NCBI RefSeq assembly: GCF_042432445.1
Contig: NZ_JBHLXE010000090.1
Coordinates: forward strand, 1 to 64,000
Reading direction: 5' to 3'
DNA from: Thorsellia kenyensis
GTDB lineage: Bacteria; Pseudomonadota; Gammaproteobacteria; Enterobacterales; Thorselliaceae
DNA length: 64,000 bases
A program made the translations under genes and the position numbers. How positions within the stretch are numbered: the stretch's first letter is position 1; the number at the start of each line of letters is the position of its first letter. The notes beneath the pieces are model-generated. The model worked only from the letters and a program-made list of their open reading frames with translations, searched no databases and was not told where the DNA came from. This document shows positions 17,197 to 26,241 of the stretch, in pieces.

Positions 17197-17232
17197 CATT
17201 TTACAATCTTTGTAGTTTAGCGAGTTTTTGGC

Positions 17233-18453
17233 ATGAAACAATATATCGCCATTTTAGGTTCAACTGGCTCTATTGGGGAAACAACCCTTAGAGTGATAGA
17301 TGCTCATCAGGACAAATATGAGGTGTTTGCATTAATTGCAGGGATCAATGTTGCTTTGATGTTTGAACAGGCACTGAAATACAAACCTGCCTATATTGTC
17401 ATGGCAAATCAACAGGCATCTGACGAGTTAAAAAAGCGATTTATTGTGCACTTTAAAGATCGTCCAAAGGAATTCTCCTGTGAGATTTATCATGGAGAAG
17501 AAGCCATGTGCCAAGTCGTTGCAATGGGAGAAATAGATCAAGTAGTTGCAGCGATAGTCGGTGGAGCTGGCCTCATTCCTACCCTTGCGGCTGTGAAAGC
17601 TGGTAAACGTATTTTGCTTGCTAATAAAGAATCTCTTGTGATGGCAGGTGATTTTTTTATGCAAGCAGTCAAAGAGAACAAGGCAACTATATTGCCAATA
17701 GATTCAGAGCATAACGCCATTTATCAATCTTTACCTGAAGCATTACAACAGCCATTAGGACAAAAAGCCCTTCGAGATGCAGGCATAAAATCTTTGATAT
17801 TGACTGGTTCGGGAGGCCCTTTTTTAAAACGTAATTTGTCCACTTTTTCCGACATTACAGTAGCAGAAGCAATTGCTCACCCAAGATGGAGTATGGGAAG
17901 TAAAATTTCTGTTGACTCTGCTACTATGATGAACAAAGGATTAGAATTTATTGAAGCAAGGTGGTTATTTAATGCCAGTGCAGAAGAAATCGAAATTGTT
18001 CTGCATCCTGAATCCATAATTCATTCTATGGTTAGATATCTTGATGGCAGTGTGATTGCTCAAATGGGGAATGCTGATATGGCCATTCCAATCAGTCATG
18101 CGTTAAATTATCCAGTAAGACGTCATTCACCTGCTAATGGCATCGATTTTTTTCAGCAAGGTACACTGACCTTCATCGAACCAGATCCTAAAAGGTACCC
18201 ATGTTTATTTTTAGCTAAAGAGGCTTCTAATAGCGGGCAAGTGGCAACAACGATTTTGAATGCTGCTAATGAAATGATTGTTGATGCTTTTTTGCATCAA
18301 CGAGTCTCTTTTAATCAAATCTATGAATTAAATCTCCATGCACTAGAAACAATGAGTTTTCAGAATCCTTCTAATGTTGAAGATCTGATCCTAATAGATA
18401 CAATAGCTAGGATTAAAACCACAGAGATTATCAATAAAAAGGCCTTAGTTTAA
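17233..18453 (+). CDS. dxr: 1-deoxy-D-xylulose 5-phosphate reductoisomerase
   Basis: NADPH-dependent enzyme of the MEP isoprenoid pathway that makes 2-C-methyl-D-erythritol 4-phosphate. The 406-residue product has NADPH fold ILGSTGSIG at the N-terminus, LANKESLVMAG, the metal site PIDSEHNAIYQ, SGGPF, HPRWSMGSKISVDSATMMNKGLE and HPESIIHSMV. Its product supplies UppS, encoded 2 nt downstream. Confidence 0.98.
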   Translation: MKQYIAILGSTGSIGETTLRVIDAHQDKYEVFALIAGINVALMFEQALKYKPAYIVMANQQASDELKKRFIVHFKDRPKEFSCEIYHGEEAMCQVVAMGEIDQVVAAIVGGAGLIPTLAAVKAGKRILLANKESLVMAGDFFMQAVKENKATILPIDSEHNAIYQSLPEALQQPLGQKALRDAGIKSLILTGSGGPFLKRNLSTFSDITVAEAIAHPRWSMGSKISVDSATMMNKGLEFIEARWLFNASAEEIEIVLHPESIIHSMVRYLDGSVIAQMGNADMAIPISHALNYPVRRHSPANGIDFFQQGTLTFIEPDPKRYPCLFLAKEASNSGQVATTILNAANEMIVDAFLHQRVSFNQIYELNLHALETMSFQNPSNVEDLILIDTIARIKTTEIINKKALV

Positions 18454-18455
18454 TC

Positions 18456-19163
18456 ATGGAAAATCTAAATATCCCGGAGCATGTTGCCATTATTATGGAT
18501 GGCAATGGGCGCTGGGCCAAATTACGTGGTAAAATGCGCATTACAGGTCATAGGGCTGGAGCGAATGCAGTAAGATCTACAGTGCGTGCAGCGATAAAAA
18601 ATAATATAAAAATGCTGACACTGTATGCATTTAGCAGTGAGAATTGGAAAAGACCTAGTGCTGAGGTTAAGGCTTTGATGGAGTTGTTTTTGCGTTCATT
18701 AAAAAATGAAGTGCCTAAATTACACGAAAATAACATTAAGCTAAAAATTATTGGGGATGTGAGTGCTTTTAGTGATCGTTTACAAAGCGAAATAAAAATA
18801 GCAGAAAGTTTAACAGAAGATAATGATGGTTTAATTTTAAATATTGCTGCTAATTATGGAGGACGCTGGGATATTACTCATGCACTAAAAAATATTACGG
18901 ATAAGCTTAAAAGTGGTGAACTTGATGTTAATACCATAACTGAGAAATTAATTGACAATGAAATTCAACAGCATTCTGTCCCTGATGTTGATTTATTAAT
19001 AAGGACAGGTGGGGAATTTCGTGTAAGTAATTTTCTGCTATGGCAAATTATTTATGCTGAACTTTATTTTACAGACATCTATTGGCCTGATTTTAACGAA
19101 GAAGCATTCAATGAGGCAATTAAAACTTTTAGCCAGCGGGTCAGACGATTTGGTGGCATTTAA
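18456..19163 (+). CDS. uppS: Undecaprenyl diphosphate synthase
   Basis: cis-Prenyltransferase that makes the C55 carrier for peptidoglycan and ECA. The 235-residue product has the catalytic IMDGNGRWA, YAFSSENWKRP and DLLIRTGGEFRVSNFLLWQ. The residue after GGE is Phe where E. coli has His; this position is variable in the family. It starts 2 nt after dxr, so the two are likely translationally linked. The ECA transferases at 28-31 kb depend on its product. Confidence 0.97.
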   Translation: MENLNIPEHVAIIMDGNGRWAKLRGKMRITGHRAGANAVRSTVRAAIKNNIKMLTLYAFSSENWKRPSAEVKALMELFLRSLKNEVPKLHENNIKLKIIGDVSAFSDRLQSEIKIAESLTEDNDGLILNIAANYGGRWDITHALKNITDKLKSGELDVNTITEKLIDNEIQQHSVPDVDLLIRTGGEFRVSNFLLWQIIYAELYFTDIYWPDFNEEAFNEAIKTFSQRVRRFGGI

Positions 19164-19208
19164 AGATTTAGCTTGAGTGTTATCTTCAAATGCTTATAAG
19201 GAGCTTAA

Positions 19209-20042
19209 GTGTTTAAACAACGATTAATATCATCATTAATTTTAATACCTATTGCAATTTTGTCACTTTTTTATTTTAAAGAGATTTGGTTTACTGCTAT
19301 GTTAGCCATGATTGGAGGATTGGCTGTGTGGGAATGGTCAAGAATGATGAAACTTGATGATCCTAGATTGAGAATATTTCTGGGTGGACTATTTACAGCA
19401 AGTGTTATTCTGATTGCTGTTGTACTTAATCCTACTCAAAAGGCACTTGTCAATCATATGATATTGAGTATTTCTGTTGGATGGTGGATAGCTGCGATTG
19501 GCTTAGTTTTAACCTATCCAAAATCTTCAATGGTATGGGAACACGGCTATTTATTAAAAGTCCTATTTATATTTTTTATCCTATTACCTTTTATCGTTGC
19601 TATGGTTGAATTGCGAGATAAAAGTCCATGGTGGGTTTTGTATGTTTTAGTGTTGGTTTGGACAAGTGACACTGGGGCATACCTTGTAGGAAAAAAATGG
19701 GGTAAACATAAAATGGCACCGAAGGTTTCACCAGGTAAAACATGGCAAGGATTTGCTGGCGCCATCGTTCTGTCGTCTTTATTGCCTATTTCAGTGAGTG
19801 TTTTATACCCTCAATTTATTGAAATTAAACCTATTATCTTTGTGTTGATCTCCTTAATTACGGTGATAGTGTCAGTCTTTGGTGATTTAGCTGAAAGTAT
19901 GTTTAAACGTAATGGTGGGATTAAGGACAGTAGCAATCTTATTCCAGGTCATGGGGGAGTGCTAGATAGAATTGATAGCCTTACTGCAGCAGTTCCAATT
20001 TTCTTTGTGTTGTTTCAATATATCCATAATCTAGCAGCTTAA
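19209..20042 (+). CDS. cdsA: Phosphatidate cytidylyltransferase (CDP-diglyceride synthase)
   Basis: Polytopic inner-membrane enzyme that makes CDP-diacylglycerol from phosphatidate and CTP, the branch point for all phospholipids. The 277-residue product shows multiple hydrophobic helices, SPGKTWQGFAGA and the C-terminal signature LIPGHGGVLDRIDSL. The start is GTG at 19209 with AAGGAG 5 nt upstream. Its product also feeds the CDP-alcohol transferase at 1.0 kb and phosphatidylserine synthesis ahead of Psd. Confidence 0.96.
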   Translation: MFKQRLISSLILIPIAILSLFYFKEIWFTAMLAMIGGLAVWEWSRMMKLDDPRLRIFLGGLFTASVILIAVVLNPTQKALVNHMILSISVGWWIAAIGLVLTYPKSSMVWEHGYLLKVLFIFFILLPFIVAMVELRDKSPWWVLYVLVLVWTSDTGAYLVGKKWGKHKMAPKVSPGKTWQGFAGAIVLSSLLPISVSVLYPQFIEIKPIIFVLISLITVIVSVFGDLAESMFKRNGGIKDSSNLIPGHGGVLDRIDSLTAAVPIFFVLFQYIHNLAA

Positions 20043-20106
20043 AACTCGTTAGATAAAAACATTTGAAAGCATAAAAATTATAATTATTAAGTCACAATAG
20101 GAAAAT

Positions 20107-21462
20107 ATGTTTAGCGTATTAATTTTTTTACTCACAATAGGTATTTTAGTGGTTATCCATGAATATGGTCATTTTATTGTGGCTAGAAAATGTGGTGTTA
20201 AAGTCGAACGTTTTTCTATTGGATTTGGAAAGAGGTTATATAGTTGGTATGACAAACAAGGTACTGAGTTCACTATTTCTTTGATACCGCTTGGTGGTTA
20301 TGTCAAAATGTTGGATGAAAGAGCAGGAGATGTCTTAGCAGAGGACAAACCCTATGCTTTTACTCAAAAGAGTTTATCGAAACGAGCCTCTATTATTGCA
20401 GCAGGGCCTATAGCCAATTTTTTACTGGCAATAATTATTTTCTGGATATTGGCAATGATAGGCACTGAAGCGAGAAAATCAGTAGTTGTTTCTGTAGTAC
20501 CTGATTCAATAGCAGCACAGAGCGGCGTAACGCCGAATATGGCTATAGTTTCTATCAATAACCAAGAAGCTAAATCGTCAATAAAAGTCGGTCAAATTTT
20601 AACGCAAGCGTATCAAGACAAGCTAAAGCAAATAGAAATTGAATTGGCTGATCCCTCTGATGATTCACTTACGATTACCAAAACACTTTTATTGGCAGAC
20701 TGGACGTATGATGCTAAAAATGAATTGCCTTGGGCTAGTCTAGGACTTGTTTTCCCAGATTATCCTGCAACTATTTCTAGAATCAGAGAAGGATCTGCCG
20801 CTCACCTTGCCGGTCTACAATCGGGAGACACGATTGTAAAAATCAACGCTGAAAAAATAGAAAACAGAGAAAAACTCATCCAATTTATTAGATACAGTCC
20901 ACAAGAACAAATATCCCTCACCGTTCTTAGAGATGGCCAAGAAATTATCCTAAATATCACACCTACTAAAATTATTGAAAAGCAGGGTGAAAAAAGTATC
21001 ACGAGAGGGCAAATTGGGATTGAATTTGCAAATAATACGTTAAATGATGAATATATTATTAATTACCGTTATAATCCAATTACTAGCGCATGGATTGCTA
21101 TTCAACGATTCGGTACTAGTATTAAATTAATCGGGTCGTTTTTATTTCAAGCTATTACTGGTAATGCTAGTATGAATGATTTAGCAGGCCCAGTAGGTAT
21201 AGCTCAAGCCGCTGAGGCGCAATTTTCATTTGGCATAACGGCTTACTTAGCTTTCTTGGCATTTTTAAGTATTAATTTGGGTGTAATGAATTTATTGCCA
21301 ATTCCTGTACTTGATGGCGGACATCTGTTATTTTTAGCCATAGAAAAAATAAAAGGGAGCCCAGTTTCAGTAAAAGTCCAACAAAATTTTTACTTAGTGG
21401 GTGCATTTTTATTACTGTCACTTATGGTCATTACTTTCATAAGTGATTTTATGAGACTTTAA
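20107..21462 (+). CDS. rseP: RIP zinc metalloprotease RseP
   Basis: Site-2 protease that cleaves anti-sigma-E factor RseA and leftover signal peptides in the inner membrane. The 451-residue product has the zinc motif HEYGH at residues 18-22 in the first helix, a periplasmic region with two PDZ domains (about 115-310), and the second catalytic helix with NLLPIPVLDGGH. It sits between cdsA and bamA as in E. coli. AGGAA precedes the ATG. Confidence 0.97.
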   Translation: MFSVLIFLLTIGILVVIHEYGHFIVARKCGVKVERFSIGFGKRLYSWYDKQGTEFTISLIPLGGYVKMLDERAGDVLAEDKPYAFTQKSLSKRASIIAAGPIANFLLAIIIFWILAMIGTEARKSVVVSVVPDSIAAQSGVTPNMAIVSINNQEAKSSIKVGQILTQAYQDKLKQIEIELADPSDDSLTITKTLLLADWTYDAKNELPWASLGLVFPDYPATISRIREGSAAHLAGLQSGDTIVKINAEKIENREKLIQFIRYSPQEQISLTVLRDGQEIILNITPTKIIEKQGEKSITRGQIGIEFANNTLNDEYIINYRYNPITSAWIAIQRFGTSIKLIGSFLFQAITGNASMNDLAGPVGIAQAAEAQFSFGITAYLAFLAFLSINLGVMNLLPIPVLDGGHLLFLAIEKIKGSPVSVKVQQNFYLVGAFLLLSLMVITFISDFMRL

Positions 21463-21544
21463 ATTACTAAGTCTCAGCTCGAGTTTAATGAGAAAATAGT
21501 TTAATATCTATTTATCATAGATACTCAAATACATTATTATGCAG

Positions 21545-21550
21545 TATAAT
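21545..21550 (+). promoter_or_regulatory. Candidate -10 element upstream of bamA
   Basis: A perfect TATAAT lies 39 nt before the bamA ATG in the 126-nt gap after rseP. The -35 region is not recognisable. I see no sigma-E consensus here, although bamA is in the sigma-E regulon in E. coli. Confidence 0.3.
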
Positions 21551-21588
21551 CACCGAAGATTTACATTAACGTTAACAGTAACTAACCT

Positions 21589-24030
21589 ATGAAAAATATA
21601 CTCATGTCATTTAAACGTAATCCACTTAAGCATTTTATTGCTGCCTCTTTAATTATTGCAAGTAGTTCATTGCTTGCAGAAGATAGTTTCGTTGTTCAAG
21701 ACATTCGTTTTGAAGGCCTTCAACGTGTAGATGAAGGCGCCGTTCTTCTAGATATGCCCTACAGAGAAGGGGATACAATTGATGATTTCGCTGTAGGCGA
21801 AATAATCAAAGCATTATTCGCTTCTGGTAATTTTGAGGATGTAAAAGTACTCAGAGATGGTAATGCACTTATTGTAGAGGTATCAGAAAGACCTACGATA
21901 GCAAGTATTACTTTTTCAGGCAATAAAGCTGTTAAAGAAGAACAATTAAAGCAAAATCTTGAAGCAACGGGTGTAAAAGTTGGTGAAGGATTAAATCGTA
22001 ACGCTTTAGCTGACATTGAAAAAGGATTGGCGGATTTTTATTATAGTGCAGGTAAATATAATGCAGCGGTAAAAGCGGTTGTTACTCCATTACCTAGAAA
22101 CCGAGTTGATTTAAATATTGTTTTCAGCGAAGGTGAGTCAGCAGAAATAAAACAAATCAATATCGTTGGAGCGAATTATTTCACTTCCAAAGATTTATTG
22201 GCCAAGTTTGATCTAAAGGATACGGTACCCTGGTGGAATATCATGGGTAATCGTCAATATCAAAAACAAACACTCGCTGGTGATTTGGAAAAACTGCGCA
22301 ATTTTTATCTTGACCAAGGATTTGCTAAATTTAGTATTGATTCGACTCAAGTCAGCTTGACTCCAGACAAAACTGGAATATTTGTAACAATAAATATTAC
22401 TGAGGGTGAACGCTACCAAGTTGGTAATGTGAGAGTTCAAGGTGAGCTTGCTGGCCTTGGCGCTCAAATTGAAGAACTTGCGTATATCGAACCAGGTTCT
22501 TTATTCAGCGGTGAAAGAGTTACAGAAATAGAAAATTCAGTCAAAGAACTCCTCGGAACAAATGGCTTTGCTTACCCACAAGTACTTGTAGAACCCGAAT
22601 TTGTAGAAGGTGATGCGAATGTAAATCTAATAGTAAACGTGAGTGCTGGCAGCCGTTTTTATGTCAGATACATCTCATTCGAAGGCAATGAATTGACTAA
22701 AGATGAGGTACTTCGTCGTGAACTACGTCAATTTGAAGGTGCTTGGCTTGCCTCTGACAAAATTGAGAAAGGACGTGAGCGTTTAAACAGACTTGGCTAC
22801 TTTGATAGCGTCGAAGTAGAAACTGTACGTGTTGCGGGCAGTGATGATCTTGTGGATATTGTTTATCGAGTCAAAGAGAGAAATACAGGATCGTTCAATG
22901 TCGGTGTAGGTTATGGTACTGAAAGCGGTTTGAGCTTTCAAGTGGGTGTTGAACAAGACAACTGGCTCGGAACAGGTAATACAGTCGGAATCAATGCAAG
23001 TACGAATGATTCAGATACTTCAGTTGATTTATCTTTAACTGATCCATATTTTACTCCAGATGGCATAAGCCTAGGAGGAAGGATCTTCTATAATGCATTT
23101 GACGCAGCGGATGCAGATTTAGATAGCTATACAAACACAGCATACGGTACTGATATATTAATGGGTATACCTGTAAGCGAAACAACAACACTGAGAGCAG
23201 GTGTAGGTTACGTTCATAATGATGTTAAGGATATCCAGCAGAGAATCGACACAAAACGTTATTTTGAAGGTCTAGGTAGGGAATTGACTAATCAAAGCGG
23301 TAACCGCTATTCATTTACAGCTGATGATTTTAACTTGACCCTTGGCTGGACATATAATGACTTAAATAATGGATTTTTCCCGACCAGTGGGTCTCGCATT
23401 AATTTAAATTCAAAAGTTACGATTCCAGGATCTGATAATCAGTACTACAAACTAAATGCTGATGCATCAACTTATTATCCAATTGATAGTAAAGATAAAT
23501 TCGTTATTCTTGGCCGTACGCGTTTAGGCTATGGTGATGGATTTGGTGGCAAATATATGCCATTTTATGAAAACTTCTATGCGGGGGGATCAAGTTCACT
23601 GCGTGGATTTACCGGAAATACAGTGGGTCCTAGAGCAATTAACGTGTCTAATTGCACAGGTGATGATTTAAGTAAATGTACTTTAGGAGCACCGGGTGAT
23701 GCTATCGGTGGTAATGCAATAGTCACGGTAACTGCCGAGCTTATAACACCTACGCCATTTTTAAGCGAAGAGTATAGTAATTCAATCCGAACCTCATTAT
23801 TTGTAGACGCTGCAAGTGTTTGGGATACTAAGTGGAAAAATACTGCTGCGACGAAAGATAAAGATATCCCAGACTATGGTTCTCCTAGCCGCTATAGAGC
23901 TTCGTCAGGTGTTACCATTCAATGGGTATCGCCAATAGCTCCGTTAGTTTTTTCATATGCTGTGCCATTGAAAGACTACAAAGGGGATGAAACAGAAGAG
24001 TTCCAATTTAATATAGGTCGTACCTTCTAA
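21589..24030 (+). CDS. bamA: Outer membrane protein assembly factor BamA
   Basis: Central beta-barrel of the BAM complex, which inserts outer-membrane proteins. The 813-residue precursor (E. coli 810) has a signal peptide ending near LLA|ED, about five POTRA domains (roughly 27-430), and a 16-strand barrel. The barrel carries the conserved loop motif GGSSSLRGF and ends in the required C-terminal Phe (NIGRTF). An in-frame ATG at 21604 would give a shorter signal peptide. Upstream rseP and downstream skp match the usual gene order. Confidence 0.98.
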   Translation: MKNILMSFKRNPLKHFIAASLIIASSSLLAEDSFVVQDIRFEGLQRVDEGAVLLDMPYREGDTIDDFAVGEIIKALFASGNFEDVKVLRDGNALIVEVSERPTIASITFSGNKAVKEEQLKQNLEATGVKVGEGLNRNALADIEKGLADFYYSAGKYNAAVKAVVTPLPRNRVDLNIVFSEGESAEIKQINIVGANYFTSKDLLAKFDLKDTVPWWNIMGNRQYQKQTLAGDLEKLRNFYLDQGFAKFSIDSTQVSLTPDKTGIFVTINITEGERYQVGNVRVQGELAGLGAQIEELAYIEPGSLFSGERVTEIENSVKELLGTNGFAYPQVLVEPEFVEGDANVNLIVNVSAGSRFYVRYISFEGNELTKDEVLRRELRQFEGAWLASDKIEKGRERLNRLGYFDSVEVETVRVAGSDDLVDIVYRVKERNTGSFNVGVGYGTESGLSFQVGVEQDNWLGTGNTVGINASTNDSDTSVDLSLTDPYFTPDGISLGGRIFYNAFDAADADLDSYTNTAYGTDILMGIPVSETTTLRAGVGYVHNDVKDIQQRIDTKRYFEGLGRELTNQSGNRYSFTADDFNLTLGWTYNDLNNGFFPTSGSRINLNSKVTIPGSDNQYYKLNADASTYYPIDSKDKFVILGRTRLGYGDGFGGKYMPFYENFYAGGSSSLRGFTGNTVGPRAINVSNCTGDDLSKCTLGAPGDAIGGNAIVTVTAELITPTPFLSEEYSNSIRTSLFVDAASVWDTKWKNTAATKDKDIPDYGSPSRYRASSGVTIQWVSPIAPLVFSYAVPLKDYKGDETEEFQFNIGRTF

Positions 24031-24059
24031 TAAGTATTAACAAAAAATATTTAATACCT

Positions 24060-24084
24060 GGATTATTTGATTATTAAATAATCC
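24060..24084 (+). other. Intercistronic stem-loop between bamA and skp
   Basis: GGATTATTT (24060-24068) and AAATAATCC (24076-24084) form a perfect 9-bp stem with a 7-nt loop. No T-run follows, so it is more likely an mRNA processing or stability element than a terminator. Confidence 0.5.
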
Positions 24085-24114
24085 ATACCTTACAAAAGTT
24101 GAAAGGAGTAGAGC

Positions 24115-24618
24115 GTGAAAAAATTTTTAAAAGTAGGTCTTATTGCTGCAACAATAATGAGTTCAAGTGCTTTTGCTGCAGACAAATTAGGAGTTGTGAA
24201 CATTGCTTATGTCTTCCAAAACATGCCAGAACGCGCTGAAATAGCTAAACAACTTGAAGCAGAATTTAAACCGCGTGCAGAAATGCTCCAAAAAATGGAA
24301 AAAGAACTTCAAGATAAATTGAAAAAAATCAATACGGAAGGCGACAAAATGAAAGACGCAGACCGTGAGAAATTAGCAAATGAAATCAAAGCGCTTAGCG
24401 AAAAATTCTCTACTGAAGCTCAAACTTTCCAAAAAGATAATCAAGACAGAGAAGCGGTAAAACGTAACGAAATGCTAGAAAAAATCCAAGCTGAAGTGAA
24501 AGCTATTTCTGAAAAAGAAGGTTTTACAGTTGTTGTTGATTCTACAACTGTAACTTACCGAACTGATGCAAGTGATATTACTGAACGTGTTCTTGAAAAA
24601 TTCACTAAAGCAAAATAA
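24115..24618 (+). CDS. skp: Periplasmic chaperone Skp/OmpH
   Basis: Trimeric periplasmic holdase that carries unfolded outer-membrane proteins to BamA. The 167-residue precursor has a signal peptide ending SSAFA|ADK, the conserved LGVVNIAYVFQNMPE strand and a long Lys/Glu-rich coiled-coil pair of arms (about 45-135). The start is GTG at 24115 behind GAAAGGAG. It is flanked by bamA and lpxD as in E. coli. Confidence 0.96.
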   Translation: MKKFLKVGLIAATIMSSSAFAADKLGVVNIAYVFQNMPERAEIAKQLEAEFKPRAEMLQKMEKELQDKLKKINTEGDKMKDADREKLANEIKALSEKFSTEAQTFQKDNQDREAVKRNEMLEKIQAEVKAISEKEGFTVVVDSTTVTYRTDASDITERVLEKFTKAK

Positions 24619-24626
24619 GGGCTGAT

Positions 24627-25652
24627 ATGTCAGGGCTTACTTTAAAAGAAATTGCAAGTCAAATCCAAGCAGAGGTATTAGGAGATGAAAACTTTACTAT
24701 TCATAGACTAGCCTCTCTTTTGACTGCACAAAACGAAGACATTACGTTTTTATCCAATTCAAAGTATCGCTCTGATCTGAGTTTATGTAAAGCAGGTGCA
24801 ATAGTACTAACAAGAGAAGATGCTGAGTTTTGCCCAGCTTCTATCAACCGCTTAGTTGTTAAAAATCCTTACTTTGCGTATGCTCAAATCGCCAAATTAT
24901 TAGATACCACTCCTAAACCAGCTGAAGGAATCAATCCTACTGCTGTTATAGCAGAAGATGCGGTCTTAGGTAAAAATGTCTCGATAGGTGCAAATGCTGT
25001 CATTGAATCAGGTGTTCAACTAGGCGATGATGTAGTTATTGGACCGGGTTGTTTTGTAGGAAAGTATACTAAAATAGGCGCTAGAACGAAGCTTTGGGCT
25101 AATGTTAGTGTTTATCATGAAGTTGAAATTGGTGAGGATTGTTTATTTCAGTCTTCCACTGTTGTTGGATCAGATGGATTTGGTTATGCAAATCATCAAG
25201 GTCAATGGATCAAAATTCCACAATTAGGGCGCGTTATTATTGGAAATCGTGTTGAAATAGGTGCATGCACTACTATTGACCGTGGTGCTCTTGGAGATAC
25301 CATCATCGAAGATGGTGTGATCATTGATAATTTATGCCAAGTAGCGCATAATGTTAAAATTGGGAAAAACACAGCGATTGCTGGATGTGTAACTTTAGCA
25401 GGTAGCTTGACAATTGGTGCTAACTGCCAAATTGGTGGAGCAAGTGTTTTAAATGGCCATATGGAAATTGCCGACGGCGTTATTGTCACTGGCATGGGTA
25501 TGGTAATGCGGCCTATTGATAAGCCCGGTATTTATTCATCAGGTATTCCTCTTCAGACGAATAAGGAGTGGCGCAAAACTGCGGCATTAGTATTGAATAT
25601 CGATAAAATGAATAAGCGCATCAAAGCGCTAGAAAACCAAGCAAAGTCTTAG
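24627..25652 (+). CDS. lpxD: UDP-3-O-(3-hydroxyacyl)glucosamine N-acyltransferase
   Basis: Third committed step of lipid A synthesis: adds the N-linked hydroxyacyl chain from acyl-ACP. The 341-residue product has the N-terminal uridine-binding domain, then a left-handed beta-helix of hexapeptide repeats from about residue 105 to 305, with VAHNVKIG carrying the catalytic His. It starts 8 nt after skp with AAGGGCTG as the ribosome-binding site. Confidence 0.97.
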   Translation: MSGLTLKEIASQIQAEVLGDENFTIHRLASLLTAQNEDITFLSNSKYRSDLSLCKAGAIVLTREDAEFCPASINRLVVKNPYFAYAQIAKLLDTTPKPAEGINPTAVIAEDAVLGKNVSIGANAVIESGVQLGDDVVIGPGCFVGKYTKIGARTKLWANVSVYHEVEIGEDCLFQSSTVVGSDGFGYANHQGQWIKIPQLGRVIIGNRVEIGACTTIDRGALGDTIIEDGVIIDNLCQVAHNVKIGKNTAIAGCVTLAGSLTIGANCQIGGASVLNGHMEIADGVIVTGMGMVMRPIDKPGIYSSGIPLQTNKEWRKTAALVLNIDKMNKRIKALENQAKS

Positions 25653-25665
25653 GTTTAACTAGGTG

Positions 25666-25699
25666 ACAACATTAAGTCAATCCATTGATTTGATGTTGT
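25666..25699 (+). other. Long stem-loop 1 in the lpxD-fabZ gap
   Basis: Positions 25666-25680 pair with 25685-25699 over 15 bp, two of them G-U wobbles, closed by the 4-nt loop TCCA. It starts 13 nt after the lpxD stop. No T-run follows. Confidence 0.7.
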
Positions 25700-25710
25700 T
25701 GATATATTAA

Positions 25711-25756
25711 GAATAATAACTAATGCAAATATATAAAGTTGCATTAGTTATTATTC
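25711..25756 (+). other. Long stem-loop 2, perfect 18-bp inverted repeat before fabZ
   Basis: Positions 25711-25728 are the exact reverse complement of 25739-25756, with a 10-nt loop. The stem ends 20 nt before the fabZ start codon and just before its ribosome-binding site. It is followed by TATTTTGAC, which is not a convincing T-run. Confidence 0.85.
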
Positions 25757-25776
25757 TATTTTGACAGGTAACTATT

Positions 25777-26238
25777 TTGACTACTCAAACTGATATTACT
25801 GTAGATATTGAAGAAATTTTAACATTATTACCTCATCGTTATCCTTTTTTACTTGTTGATAGAGTAATTAGTATTGATTTAGGTAAAACACTGACCGCAA
25901 TCAAAAATGTGACATTTAATGAGCCTTTTTTTCAAGGCCACTTTCCTGGTAAACCAGTCTTTCCAGGCGTACTAATTTTAGAAGCAATGGCTCAAGCAAC
26001 CGGTATTCTTGCATTCAAAAGCATGGGTAAACTAGCTGACGGGGAATTATATTATTTCGCTGCAGTGGATGAAGCTCGCTTTAAAAGACCTGTAATGCCA
26101 GGAGATCAACTGGTGCTTGAAGTTGAATTTATCAAAGAAAAGCGTGGTGTAGCAAGGTTTAAAGGGGTAGCAAAAGTAGATGGGCAAATTGCTTGTGAAG
26201 CCTCTATGATGTGTGCACGCCGTCGCGTAGGAGATTAA
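25777..26238 (+). CDS. fabZ: (3R)-hydroxyacyl-ACP dehydratase FabZ
   Basis: Dehydratase of fatty-acid elongation; competes with the lipid A pathway for hydroxymyristoyl-ACP. The 153-residue hot-dog protein has LLPHRYPFLLVDRV, catalytic H55 in GHFPGKPVFPGV and the helix ILEAMAQATG with the catalytic Glu. The start is TTG at 25777 behind CAGGTAA; no ATG precedes the conserved domain. E. coli fabZ also starts with TTG. Next gene lpxA begins 3 nt after the stop. Confidence 0.97.
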   Translation: MTTQTDITVDIEEILTLLPHRYPFLLVDRVISIDLGKTLTAIKNVTFNEPFFQGHFPGKPVFPGVLILEAMAQATGILAFKSMGKLADGELYYFAAVDEARFKRPVMPGDQLVLEVEFIKEKRGVARFKGVAKVDGQIACEASMMCARRRVGD

Positions 26239-26241
26239 TGT

